This document shows positions 12,004 to 24,046 of a stretch of 64,000 nt of DNA, piece after piece; within the stretch, counting starts at the first letter, position 1; each line of letters opens with the position of its first letter. The notes below the pieces were generated by a model. That model did not search any database. It saw only the letters and a program-made list of their open reading frames with translations, and had not been told where the DNA came from. The stretch comes from Bidens hawaiensis (Eukaryota > Streptophyta > Magnoliopsida > Asterales > Asteraceae): the NCBI GenBank assembly GCA_021521415.1, contig JAIQDT010000190.1, forward strand, positions 248,001 to 312,000. The letters run 5' to 3'. Position numbers and translations under genes: made by a program.

Positions 12004-15000
12004 GCCTTATCAACTTGCAGCTGATCAGATTCAGTTTCAGACACAACTTGGGAAGTGAGTGTTGTTGGTTCAGGATCTTCATGAGTGATTTCTAGATTAT
12101 CTGAATTATCTGTTTCATAACCACACTCTCTTGGGGTTTTAACTAGTGAGGTTGAGTTTTGATGCTCAGTAGAGTCAGTGTCACACTCCTTTATCACATA
12201 ATCCTTCTTTTCACAGTAATCTCTCCATCAGGAACTTGCTCAACCTTTGTTTCTGTTTTAGGTTTCCAAAGAAAACCTTGTGGTTCAAATCCATGCTTTA
12301 ACAGAAATTTCTCATCACTAGTGAGTTCTGTTGGTTTCTTTCTAGGATATGCATCTTTTCTTGTCTTCTCACTGCTTGATGATCCTTGAGAACTATCAGA
12401 TTTGATAGATTGAGTATCCCTTTTTGGGATTGTTCTCAAGGGTTGAGAGCCCTTCTTAACAGTTTTTACATGCTTCACTGTAGATTTACCCTTGTTAACA
12501 GGTTAGTTCACATGTTTCTTTGCTTTCAGTGAATGCCCTTGGCTCTTATTTTTCTAGTACTTCCTCTTCACAAACCTTTCCCATACCCAAGTATTTTTCA
12601 TACTTCATTTTGTAAGCCACAAAGTCTTGTCCATACTTTTTTTCATCTGGGACATGAAAAGGCTTGAATTTGAGTCTTTCATTACATGATTCTGTATGAT
12701 GCCCATACTCATCACACTTCTTGCACCAAACCTTTCCTTTGAATATTTCATGTTCTTTTGGTTTCTTGAACCTTTCACTTGGTCTTGGCTCATTGACTCC
12801 AATGGTCTTCTTAGATTTTAAACTGTCAAAATCAATTGAGAAGGGAACAAATTCAGCTATCCTTATGTCACTTCTTTCCACTTTCCCTTTAATAAAAAAA
12901 ATTTCTCTTACACTCAAGGGTTCTTCCTCAATGTTTTCCCTTTGTCTTGATTTCCTCTTTTCATATTCTTCCATTGTTTATACTTCTCCAATTTCAAAAT
13001 CTTCAATGCTTGAGAAAATAGGGTAAACTGGAATAAAGTTTTCAACATTCACATCTTCTTTCACCCTTTTCTTGTTATTCTGCTTTATCCTTTCCAATAC
13101 TTCTTGGCTTGGAGGCCTTACAGCATTGTAGTTTACTTTCTTACTTTCACATATGTCAAAGGACACATGTTCTCTTTTCATTCTTTCATTACGTTTCTTC
13201 ATTCTTGATGTGACTGGTGGATACTTTGGAAGTTTATCAACTGATTCTGGTTTCTTATATTTTCTTCCTCTTTCAGCAGCTTTAATTTTCTCTTCAGTAA
13301 TTTGATCACTCAAATCACTCAAGTCATCTTGATTCAAGTCAATTGACTCAAGGTCATCTTCAGAGACTTGAACTCCATTTGACTTTTCTTCTTTCAGTTC
13401 TTTCTTCACAACAAACTCTCCTTCTTCACTCTCCTCAACATTCTTATACAAATCTACAAGTTCTTCTTTGTCTTGAAAAACATCTTTGAATTGTTGTAGA
13501 TATGCATTCCTTTTCTCTTTATCAACTTTTGGCATAAAGTTGTTGTTGAATGGTGGTGGTACTGCTTTGTATTTGTCTTCTTCCTTAATTTGGTTTAGAA
13601 TTCCACAGATGTTTCCAGTAGAGACCAAGTTCTTCAAGAATTCATTTTCAACTTGCAGTTTTGTGTTTAGTAACTTCTCTTCTATAATCATTTTCTTCAA
13701 CCCATCAATCTCAGTGGTGAATCTTTTCTGAGCTCTATAACTGTTTACGCAGTCTTCTTCCAAAATTTTCATCCTTTCTTCACTTATCAGTTCACTAGCT
13801 TCATATGTATTGATGATACTTTGTTTCTAAAAACACTCACTTTCCAGCTTGCTTACCTTCATTTTCAAATCATTGATAACCTCAGTTAAATCAATAGTAG
13901 GAGCAGAATGTACCTGAGAAGTTGATCCAGTTTCTTTCTCTATTATGGCCATGAATGCTACATTTGCCCTCTTGATATCATCTGCAATGTCTTCTTCATG
14001 ATTGCTCCAATCAAAATTACCTTCATGCTGTGTTGTTACAGCAACATTTCCTTGATTTATGACTTGGTTCTGGTTGGCTGGAACAATGTTGTTTGGAACA
14101 TTTTGAAGATTTTGATTGTTGTTTATCTGAAAGGCTTGATTCTGAGGCACTCCTTGATCAAGATTGTTCATCTGAGGTTGGAAGTTGTTGAAGTTGGGAT
14201 TATAGTTATTGTTGAGATTGTTGTTAAAGTTGTTGTTGAAGTTGTTGGTGTTGGGTCTCTGCTGATATTGAGGCTATTGTTGATACTGATGCTGCTGATT
14301 TCTTGGTTGGTTCTGAAATTGGTTCATTTGGAAATTTCTTGGCAGATTACACTCTCTTGCAAAATGACCAGGCTGTTGCCAATTGTAGCAAATGGCTTTT
14401 GACTTGTCAAAACCAATTCTTTCATTTGGTCCTGATAGGAATGACCTACCAGTCTTGTTGTACAGCCTCTTGCTTCTGAGAGCCAACATAGCTGCTTGCC
14501 ACTTTAAATCCATGTCCTCCAAATCATCAGCATCTATCTGCTCAAGATCATCTTGTACTACACTTGTGTGAATTAAGTTCTTTGCAACAAATGCATTATA
14601 TGATTCAGTGAACATTGACAGCAATGCCTGTGTATCACTGCTTTGACTATGTCCACCATTAGTGTGAGAAACATTCCCACTTGCCATAGAGGCAGAATCA
14701 ATGTCATCAATCAGCTGCACATTGAATCTTTGCTGGTTTCCTTGATTGCTTGTGCTACCACCAACAAATGATTTTGGAGTATCAGAATTAAGTTCAACAG
14801 GTTCTTCAATGATAGGAATCTGCTGTTGATTCTTGGTAGTCAAATTACCCATAGGTGCAATCAATGCATTTGAAACATTGAAGAAGGGTCTTTCATCCTT
14901 AATCATTTCATTCTCTATCATCTCTATTTTAGCAGCTTGGAGAAAGCACACTATATCATCCACTTTCAGCTCATTAAAGTTATGCTTCGTAAGGATGAAC

Positions 15001-15542
15001 TTGCAAGCAGTGTACCATTCCTTTGGCATAGAGTTGAGCAGTTTTGTATTCAGATCAAAGTCTGTCATAACATAGTCAGTGGTCCTGAGATCATTCACTA
15101 TTCCTAAAAACCTTTCAAGGATAGACCTCAACCTTTCTCCATCTTTGTACTTAAATCTTTCTAGCTGCTGCTTCAGTCTCTGCTTCTTGATGTTTTTGAG
15201 CTCAACATTTCCTTCAAACATTTTAAGTATTGCATCATACATTGCCTTGGCATTGGGATGATGTGCAACCTTGGTGAGTATTTCCCAAGACAGGCCTAGC
15301 TTCAACATAGCTAAAGCCTTGTCATCAACCTTTCTCATTCTTTCTTTTACAGCAGCAGTTGCAGCTGCATTTGCCCCTTTTGCAATTTCTCCTTGTGGAC
15401 CATTCTTGATGGAGTTTCACATATCAACATCATTATAGAAAACGACTGCTTCAAACAAGACCTTCCATTTTGTGAAATTTTCCTGTCTATACAACCTAGG
15501 AATCTTGTTAATAGAGACTTCTTGTTCCTCGTAACCAGACAT
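11982..15542 (-). pseudogene. Copia Gag, element G (multiple stops)
   Basis: This is a decayed Gag starting at the ATG at 15542 (MSGYEEQEVS). A Trp codon has become TGA at 15417-15419, and further stops lie near 14274, 13827, 12976 and 12545, with a local frame change around 12480. The gag domain runs from about 15340 to 14850 (SWEILTKVAHH, LNSMPKEWYTACKF). The zinc knuckle near 14370 reads CYNWQQPGHFAREC, so its second Cys is Trp; B keeps CYNCQQPGHFAREC. Downstream are an Asn/Gln-rich segment, a coiled-coil-like Glu/Lys region, and a second Cys/His cluster near 12700 (CKKCDEYGHHTESC). This two-knuckle layout is also seen in family 1. Confidence 0.87.
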
Positions 15543-15833
15543 TTTGTGAAAAATAAAAGTAATTTGTTTATAAAAACAGAGTTTCAAAAATATTCAAATC
15601 TGAAAACCAATAGTTCAGATCTGAGGTGTCTGATTCGATAAGAACAAGATTTAAATATAAAGATTAAAACTTTATATAGAACAAGGAAGAAAAAACACCA
15701 AATGATTGTAGATCTGGAAGAAAAATGAAGAACAGAGCTGCTGACGTCACTTTTCAATGTAACAATGATCTGCTTACGTCATTCTTCTTCAAATCTTCAA
15801 TCAACAACAATCTTTCTAAAATAGCAGAAATCA

Positions 15834-15845
15834 GCTCTGATACCA
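15834..15845 (-). other. Primer binding site, element G (tRNA-iMet)
   Basis: The minus strand reads TGGTATCAGAGC, two bases inside the LTR. The leader of about 290 bp between it and the gag ATG carries no other feature I can name. Confidence 0.85.
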
Positions 15846-15847
15846 CT

Positions 15848-17005
15848 TTTCAGGTCCCTGATTTCAGCTGGATCTTACTTAATCATGTCATAACTCACAC
15901 AGATTGATGTGTCGACAAGAGGGTTAATGATGGGTTGCTATATTTAGAAAGATTACTGTTTGTTAAAGGCAGAATCAATAACAAACATGATAGTTGCAAT
16001 TTATTATCAGAGGTAGATAACACAAACACGATTCACTCAAAAGATTTCCATTTATATAATTTTCATCATACAAAGTGGATAATCGATTTAGGGCTTCTTT
16101 TAGGAAAACGACAGTAACTCAATAAATATTATCGTATTCTGCCGCCTATTTTTCCGTGTTGTGTCTCTCTCCTCAAGTGTGCCCTAATTATTCCTTTTAT
16201 AGGCCTGACACCCTTGGACAACTGTCATTTCTTCTAGAAACCCTAAATACAACGTACATAATCAAATTACATATTCAAAATAATCTAAGTGTAAAACAAG
16301 TCTTCCGAGTAGGCTTTGCATAAATGTTCATTTTCCGAGTACGGTGTGTACTCTGCCATCATTCAGGACTTGGTAACATAGAAGTGTGCCCGGGATCAGT
16401 TTCCGGTAGACTTTACTTGAAGAGTATTTTACCAAGTAAAATACTCACCGGGTAGACTTCAATCTTCTTGACTTTGCCAGACTTTGCCCGACAAACTCTT
16501 ACGAGCAACCTTATTCTTCAATGATCCATTTCAACTCTTTGCTATAAAATAACTTATTAGCAAAGTATACTCGGGAGTACTGTTCTTTGCTTGAGTTGAA
16601 CCTTGCCCGATGTTACTTAGTGATATTTCATTTCAATCATCAAGCATGTTCGGACCACTGTTATTAATGAATACTTTGCCAGGTCTTCCAATCACTTGGC
16701 TTCATGGACTTGGTTAGCCAAAAGCTTACTCAGGAGTGAACTTTACTTGGTTACGAAGAACAGACTTGCTTGATAAAGTGAACCTTGCTCGGATTTACAT
16801 AAACTAGTGAACCTTGCTCGGATATCCACTAAAGAAGACTACTTGAAGATAACCTTGCCCGATAGACAAAATATCGTACCTGGCTAAGTAAAAGCTTGCT
16901 CGGATGTCTAAGGTGTGCCCGGATCCATACTTAGCGAATTCTGAGGAGGTTGAGAAGATTCCAATCTTTCATGTACTTCATCTTGGTCAAATCTTTGACT
17001 CTACA
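15848..17005 (-). repeat. 5' LTR of element G (family 2)
   Basis: An 1158 bp LTR, homologous to the 1.23 kb LTRs of element B. The inner end has decayed from TG to TT, and the outer end reads CTCTACA. The minus-strand TATA box CCTATAAAAGG is near 16195. The family-2 motif (CTTGCCCGA, TTGCTCGGA) is dense between about 16300 and 16950, upstream of the TATA box. The partner 3' LTR lies outside the window. Confidence 0.85.
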
Positions 17006-18400
17006 CGCATGGACAGGAAGTGGGGACCTTTCGACCCGGACATGGGTAACTGAAGAGCAGTGGCACTGGTAGGTCTAATATGGTATGGGTCAGGGCGGTA
17101 GTACTTTTATGAAATTATTATCGTGTTTGTTTTAAACAATTTACATTATGTCGTTTGGTTGTTAGTTTATTTGGATACTTATTATGGTCGTGGGTGCCAA
17201 GACACTTTATTATGTACTTATTTAGCATGTGTGGGCAGGATGTGGAGGATTCCACACCCAATTTTCAGTAGTATTATGCTTTGTTGTTTGTGGTTGTTTG
17301 CAGTTTTAAATTATCCAGGTACAAAACAGAAAAACGGACGAAAAACAGGGGATGCTCTGTCGAATTTCCACTAACCCGTACGAAAGTTCCTTTCCATTTT
17401 ACCCACCATACTTCATTCGAATCCTAATCTTTTTATGAATCTTTTCATATTGAGGCCAATGTGAGATTCAAGTGTGGGGAGGGAAATTACTTGACCAATT
17501 GCTTGCTCAACTAATTTTAAGATTCTCTAATAACAAAATTTTTTGTAGAAAACAAAGACTATTTTTATAACAAACCAAAAGAAAATCCAAGAACTTTTTT
17601 TGCAAATAACCAACTAATCTATTATAACAAAAAAGTGAAAAAAGTAAAAAGCAGTTTTGTAATATTGGAATAAATTTATGCAAAATATGGCATTTATACC
17701 CAATCCCTCCGTTACTATGAAATAAACCTCATGCTATATAAATATTTTTTCAGAAGCTTTGAGTGAGTCATATGTTTCGTGTGATTTAGAACTTGTCGCA
17801 ATTATTCATTTCAAGACCGCACGAAGCGTTGTATAAGGAAGAATGTAATATTATCACAATTCCCTCAAACCATTCTCCAAATTATAAAACCCAAAAACCT
17901 TACAAAACCTTACCACTTTATCCATCTCACCGGTAAAATACAACACTGGTCTTTTACCGGCAGACCCTAAAGAACTGGAAATGCATTCTTTCGATTTCAA
18001 TTTCCTTTGCTGCATACATTTCGCAAAACCTAGGTTGCATCCAGAACTTAGGGAGATAATTTTTCTCTTTAGAAATGAGGTGAGGAAAAAGTGGCGCCAA
18101 GATTAACAACGGCCACCATTTTGTGGAGTTTCCAAAAGCGCTATGAAAAGAAGAGAAAAAAGATATGAACGATGCTTAGTATGCGGAAACTGGTCCCACG
18201 AAGGAAGATGTAGAAAAAGTCAAACTCAGTCTCAACATGAATATACCAAACTAATGAGGGTGGGGGCTATTACACTCAAAGCCTAACGATCCATTAGAGT
18301 TGGGAGTTATGTTAAGAGCAGGATTGAGGAACAATTGATTCACATCCTCGACAAAACTGGTCTTGACGATCTGACCTTAAAAGAGTCACTAGGTTTGTTT

Positions 18401-18402
<2 letters not shown>

Positions 18403-18452
<50 letters not shown>
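18403..18452. repeat. (AT)25 microsatellite
   Basis: A perfect run of about 25 AT dinucleotides. It creates an artefactual poly-Tyr/Ile frame that is not a gene. Confidence 0.97.
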
Positions 18453-18454
<2 letters not shown>

Positions 18455-18927
18455 GAGAAAGGAAGCTAACCGTAGGAGACATCTTAAGATTCCCGACAGT
18501 CAGTAGAAGTTATATTTACCATCCCCATCTTCATCAACCGAAAACCTTGAACCACCACCAAAAAAAACCAAAACCATACTCAAACAAAACCAACCCATAT
18601 TACCTTATGATCTATTTAACCATCACAAAGGTGGAGATTTGAACTTGTTACAAGCTTATTTATCACATGTTACATCTTGGCTAAGAGTGTTCACATACAT
18701 AGATCACATGTATGATAAGATATAAAACCGAGTGCTAGTGAACATTGTGGGAACGTGATGTTTTGCATAAAAAGAAGCTCATAAACACAAATCACCTTTT
18801 TATACATCACTACTTATATTCCTATGATTTAAGGTTAGTTATTTTGTTCCCATTTTCTTGCAACTCTTTTGGGGATGTTTAAGCTATGGTCCTAACTTGC
18901 TATTTTAAGAGAATATTTTATAAGTAG

Positions 18928-18947
18928 CTTGCTTGAGGACAAGCAAG
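18928..18947. repeat. Perfect 8-bp-arm hairpin CTTGCTTG-AGGA-CAAGCAAG
   Basis: The two arms are exact reverse complements separated by AGGA. It lies in gypsy-like debris with no gene nearby. Confidence 0.8.
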
Positions 18948-19729
18948 GTTCAAGGGTTTATTTAATAATCATTAAGGAGTAATGGAGTGGATTTTTGATT
19001 TTAGATGGTAACCTTAATATAATTGAATTACTCACTTAGAATTTCTCTTTTTATCACCTATATATTATATATATGTATTTCTATTTTATAAAAAGTTTAA
19101 AAATCAACCTCAAAATGATTAAACCTTCCTATTTAAGTAAGAAGAAGATTTATTATTAGAAACATTTGTGTCCACGGATCGATACTTGGTTCTTACCAAT
19201 ACTAGTCTACATATACGATACATACACTTACCTATTTTGTGTGTGTTTAGTCTTAGTAGAAATTACTTTTATAAATTTAAAACACGATCTTGTGCGAAAG
19301 CTAAAACCCCAATCATTTATCATTTTAAGCACTCAAACGCATCGCATCAAGAAACAATTGAGCAACTCCCTTAGTGTATTTGACTACAAGCTCCAAGTGT
19401 GATCCTTCTTCGTTACTTTCTACAGTCAGAGTCCTACTGCTTTCACATATCGTTATGTCATACATTCTTCAAAAGGGTATTTAGTTGGCGCGTGTCCTAC
19501 CACAACACCCAATACGACCTCCTCCTGGTTGTCCCTTTGCAGCAGTCATCCTATCATTTATCTAAAGAAGCACACATCTTATCAATCCAGGAATTAATTA
19601 GCACATGATTTGTAAGGTAAGTAGTTAATGGCAGTGGCCAGGTGTAATTAACTCTTCACATTACTCCTCAGGTCCTACATACTTCCCTTTATGATTTCAC
19701 TTGTGCTAGTTGCTACTACTCACGCAATC

Positions 19730-20292
19730 TGTTGGTGCATGTTTTGTGACCGTCGCTATGCAATTCTGTTCAGCCGAAACGATGTACGAAGTTAGGACAA
19801 CTTCGCCATAGGCGAAGTTAGAACAACTTCGCCATAGGCGAAGTTGTAACAACTTCTGCCATAGGCGAAGTTAGAAGAACTTCGCCTTGGGCGAAGTTGT
19901 AACAACTTCGCCTACAGGCCCAAGCCCGTGAAGTTTATATATATATATATATGTGTCTTGGTTAGGTTTGGGTATCCAGAAAGTTAGAGAGTTTTGTGTT
20001 ACAGTTCAATTGTCTAGAGAGAAACCGAGAGGGAGAGCCGTGTGGGATGGCCCGAGGTAGAGCTCACCTCGGGTCGGACGTGTTTCTGTTTATGTTCGGT
20101 ATGTAACGTGGTTTTGATTATTATAAAAGATCTGCAGATTTGTTTATCCCGTTTGTGTGTTTGTTCGTGTATGTGTTTGTGTGTAATCGTGTTCTTCGTC
20201 TTCTACACCAATAAACGAGTCTAGGAGGATTCCGCACTCCTAGACCTCGTGCGGATCTCGTATCGATCGGCGACGCCCCTGGGGGACTTACA
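19730..20292 (+). repeat. 5' LTR of element D (563 bp)
   Basis: Ends are TGTTGGTGCATG and CTTACA. Near 19793-19910 it holds about four tandem 26-bp units. Each pairs AACTTCGCC with GGCGAAGTT across a spacer of about 3 bp, which gives perfect hairpins. A TATATATA box follows at about 19937. It is 109 bp longer than the 3' LTR, mostly because of these units. Confidence 0.92.
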
Positions 20293-21491
20293 AGTTGTAT
20301 CAGAGCCTTAGGCTCTTAAGCTATGGTTCGAGATCAGCGTTTTGGTGTTTCTGGCCCGTTTCTGATCGTTTCTTGCCGATCAGCGCCGCAGGCGAAGTTA
20401 TTGGGTTCAGGCGAAGTTGTCGCTTAAATTTTAGGGTTTAGGCGAAGATATAAGGTTAAGCGAAGTTATTCACAACTTCGCCTACCTCACAAGTTCGCTT
20501 ATCTCAGGCGAAGTTATCTGTCAGGCGAAGTTTTGGACAGGCGAAGTTATGGACAGGCGAAGTTAAGGAGGAGCGAAGTTGACTTTAGGCGAAGTTAAAA
20601 AAAAAAAAGAAAAAGTGTTTGGAGTTTTCGTCTGTATGGCCAGGTGTACACGATTATTGTGAGACCGAAGATGTTGTTCCGTCAACGAGTGAAACTTGTT
20701 ATCTCTTGGTCTTACGTGTGAACAAATACGTGTCAACTCTGGATATGGAGTTGAGGTTGTGAATGGGATATTGATTGAAACTGGATATTGACACATATTT
20801 GGGTGTTTGTGGGCAATGAAATTGTTTTTGTTCGAGGTTGACCAACTGAAGAAAGTCAAATTGAACTGAAGGTTTTCGTCATTACTGGATTGCGGTCAGA
20901 ACATATTACTTTTGTTATTTTCAAGGCGTTCGAGAATTGGATCCTGAAACGTGATGCTTATTTATTAAAGTGAAAATTCTAGAATAAGTTGGATTTAATC
21001 GGGAATTACAGTGTTTATGTTCTTGATCGTTATCCCTGGTGATTGAGAATGCTTCGGATTAATTAATGGTCATGTATGTTAGATTCTGTCAAGGTGGTTT
21101 TGTGATGAAATTGATCACTTGATGTTGAGTAGTTGAAGATTAAACCTTATCGTATGCCGACTTGTTGGTGAAGTTGTGGAGGGAGCCCAACTTCACGTGT
21201 TGGTGAAGTCAGAAGGACTCACGTGATTGGTTGAGATGATCAATTAGGCACGGGGATGCATGCATTTCAAAGACCTCAATCTATTTAGTCGGAGAAGCTT
21301 ACACTGAAGGGGAGATCTGATATGGAAGACGCTGGGTGATTGGTAGATTTGTGAAGCTACACGACAGTTTCTGACACGGCTGGTTGAAGAGCAAACAGAA
21401 GATCATTTAAGAGGGAGTCTGTTAGTGCATGTTTTGTAACAGATGATCTTTTGTGTTTGTTAGAATTGAGAGCAACGGTCAAAAGGGAGTC
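20293..21491 (+). other. Interior of element D: PBS, leader array, no coding
   Basis: The PBS at 20295-20306 is TTGTATCAGAGC, one mismatch from the iMet complement. GGCGAAGTT-type copies run from about 20390 to 20597, followed by an A-rich tract. The remaining 870 bp shows no coding. Near 21410-21440 is a second AGGGAGTCTGTTAGTGCATG, an imperfect copy of the PPT and LTR start about 75 bp before the real one. Confidence 0.75.
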
Positions 21492-21945
21492 TGTTGGTGC
21501 ATGTTTTGTGATCGTCGCTATGCAATTCTGTTCAGCCGAAACGATGTACGAAGTTAGGACAACTTCGCCTACAGGCCCAAGCCCGTGAAGTTTATATATA
21601 TATGTGTGTCTTGGTTAGGTTTGGGTATCCAGAAAGTTAGAGAGTTTTGTGTTACAGTTCAATTGTCTAGAGAGAAACCGAGAGGGAGAGCCGTGTGGGA
21701 CGGCCCGAGGTAGAGCTCACCTCGGGTCGGACGTGTTTCTGTTTATGTTCGGTATGTTACGTGGTTTTGATTATTATAAAAGATCTGCAGATTTGTTTAT
21801 CCCGTTTGTGTGTTTGTTCGTGTATGTGTTTGTGTGTAATCGTGTTCTTCGTCTTCTACACCAATAAACGAGTCTAGGAGGATTCCGCACTCCTAGACCT
21901 CGTGCGGATCTCGTATCGATCGGCGACGCCCCGGGGGGACTTACA
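21492..21945 (+). repeat. 3' LTR of element D (454 bp)
   Basis: Preceded by the polypurine tract AAAAGGGAGTC. Apart from the missing palindromic units and a shorter TA run it is nearly identical to the 5' LTR. Confidence 0.92.
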
Positions 21946-22247
21946 AAATCATGCAAACATACATATAACCTACATTCTATCCCTAGCAATTAACCAAGCA
22001 TACACACATTCTTCTCTAGGAATTAAGCTAACATTCATACATTCTTCTACGTTCATTTAACATGCATATACATATATTTTTGAATCTTTACATGAACTTA
22101 ATCATGTACGTTACCAAGTTTTCTTGAGCGACACATGGTTTTCTAGAACTGCCATCCTCTTTTTTTTCTTCTTTTATTCTCATTCCATGTTTGAGTCTAA
22201 GCATGTAGAATTGTTATTTCTCTCAAACTTATGTTCTGATACGAACT
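21946..22247 (-). other. Leader-like DNA and degenerate PBS of block I
   Basis: AT-rich non-coding DNA ending at 22233-22247 in a plus-strand GTTCTGATACGAACT. This resembles a decayed iMet-type PBS read on the minus strand, directly before an LTR-like TGTAAGGCCC. Confidence 0.35.
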
Positions 22248-22765
22248 TGTAAGGCCCTGGACCCAATGCCCTACATTGGTGTAAGGACCCGTTCCCGGTG
22301 CCCTACTTTGGCGTTGGATTTACGCATAAACACAATTATAAATATAATAGTTAATTAAAATTTTCGTGAAATAAATAAAACTTCAATCATACGTTACAAA
22401 CATTCAAACTTGTCTTTTAAAAACATAACATAAAACATCTTATTTAACATCAAGACAAATCTTTCTGCAGATGCCAGCTTCTTCAGACCCTACCATGTGT
22501 CTTCCTCAAACTAGTTGCTTCTATCTATTAACCTGCGTGCATACTAAAAGTTAGCTATGCTGAGTGAGTTCTAGTTAAAGCATGTACAATACATTCACAT
22601 ACTTACTCATATGTATCCGTAGATACATATCACTTACTTAACTTTCTTATCTTTCTTTCGTACATACATAACTATGTACTTTCTTTCTTTCATACTTTCA
22701 AATTTTATCTTGCTTTACATACATATTTATACGTCTTAAAGAGACTTTCGCCCTATAACCTCACA

Positions 22766-22891
22766 TATATTATTAGGGTCTATCACCCTCCTTCACAGAT
22801 AATATTAGGGTCTGCCACCCTTCTTAACATATATTATTAGGGTTTGTCACCCTCCTTCACAGATATTAGTAGGGTCTGCCACCCTCTTACA
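22766..22891. repeat. Tandem repeat, about 30-33 bp x 4
   Basis: Four imperfect units with the core ATATTATTAGGGTCTGTCAC, alternating with CCTTCACAG. Confidence 0.8.
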
Positions 22892-23477
22892 GTCAATTCA
22901 TACATACCTTCATTTTCTTTTATATTTATATACTTTCATACATACTCTTAATCTTTTCTACATCATTCATATATCATACATACACCATTCAAAGACATCC
23001 ATGCATCAGACATACATCATTCATAAACCTTCCCATAGCATACACTTACCACTTAAGGTAAGTGTACTAACTAATCACATCGAGTATGCACACAGCCCCG
23101 AAAACATAACAAGGCGGTGGGGCTAGAAAACTCACCTGAGCTCGGTTCCTTTCCGAGTTAGTGGTAACTCCTCTCTTTAACTGGGCGTGGCTAACTGTAT
23201 AATAAATACACGTATAAATTAAATATCACTACCCGTATCGTATTTCTAGTTTAATATAACCCTTGATAAACATGGGTCCGGGGGAAGCACCCCTAGCAGC
23301 GGGGTTTAGGGGCGGCAGAATCCCTTAGTAGGGTACAAGGGGCAGAGCCCATGGCTGGGGTCTAGCTGTCAGGTCAGCTTGGAAAAATATTATTTCCATT
23401 AAAGGTCCTTACTAAAATTTCATCATAACCCAATTCTCATTAAATATTTAAGTAATAATTTATTCTGGGTAAGCACC

Positions 23478-23830
23478 ATTCGCTATCCCATTCGTTATGA
23501 CGAATGATCCCATTCGTTTTAACGAACGGCTTGATCAGAGTGTTAACAAGACGATTGCGTTCATAACGAATGACTAAGGCCATTCGTGCTTTCTTTGAGA
23601 CGAATGAAAGGCTCATTCGTTACAGGAGCACACGAATGTATCTATAACCTATGGTTCTATTCGATGTATCCTCATGGTGAATGAATGGATAAAGAATGAA
23701 TAAGGTCATTCGTGACTTCTATAGGACAACTAAAAGGCTCATTCGTTACCAGAACATACGAATGTATCTTATTCTCTATGACTGCTTAACGAATGATCAT
23801 CCCTTCGTTTATCATAACAAATGAATATCA
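23478..23830. repeat. CATTCGT/ACGAATG inverted motif array
   Basis: More than 15 copies of ATTCGT or ACGAAT in about 350 bp, often as close inverted pairs such as ATTCGTTATGACGAAT. It lies in LTR-like block I. Confidence 0.8.
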
Positions 23831-24046
23831 TATATTATCCAACCTTTGACTCTAGTTGTCAAACTAAAAATCAATATGAACAATAATAGTAAACATACAC
23901 CAGCTTTTCAATTAACCTTAAAACCTTGGGGAAATAACACGAATTTGGTATCATTCTACTCGTATGCCCAACGCCTACAAACCCTAATCATCCAAACCAA
24001 ACATCGTGTTTAAGTGGTGCGTTTGATTGATAAATGAAAGTGGTTA

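Larger units (their letters stand above)
17006..19729. other. Gene-free region with gypsy-like debris
   Basis: I see no coding region. A purine-rich AAGTGTGGGGAGGGAA near 17468, after TTGAGGCCAATGTGAGATT, resembles the tract preceding the 3' end of Athila-like gypsy elements. A CTTGCTTGAGGACAAGCAAG hairpin at 18928-18947 is a sequence I associate with the same kind of element. I infer an old, unclassified Ty3/gypsy remnant. The short ORFs look like chance. Confidence 0.4.
19730..21945 (+). mobile_element. Non-autonomous LTR element D
   Basis: A 2216 bp element with two LTRs (19730-20292 and 21492-21945), a PBS and about 1.2 kb of interior that encodes nothing recognisable. Flanking 5-mers are CAATC and AAATC, a target duplication with one mismatch. 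Its leader carries the GGCGAAGTT array and the phrase around AGATATAAGGTTAAGCGAAG, as in element A, so it is probably a deletion derivative of family 1 or a close relative. It would need proteins supplied in trans. The 98-aa minus-strand ORF inside it has no similarity I recognise. Confidence 0.85.
22248..24046 (-). repeat. LTR-like block I, probable gypsy
   Basis: It begins TGTAAGGCCCTGG after a PBS-like sequence, as minus-strand 5' LTRs of some plant gypsy elements do. I cannot fix the outer end; it is somewhere before H's LTR at 24047. It contains four copies of a 30-33 bp repeat (22766-22891, core ATTAGGGTCTGCCACCCT) and, from 23478 to 23830, a dense array of CATTCGT/ACGAATG in both orientations. 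I found no coding region in it. Confidence 0.4.

Noticed and set aside
15848..17005. Target duplication for element G
   Set aside because: The other end of G is outside the window, so a duplication cannot be tested.
17123..17374. 83-aa ORF in the gene-free region
   Set aside because: No recognisable domain, no homologous copy in the window, AT-rich debris context.
20042..20224. Cys-rich 60-aa ORF, repeated at 21695
   Set aside because: It lies in the LTR of D, overlaps promoter/R sequence and is repeated only because LTRs are paired.
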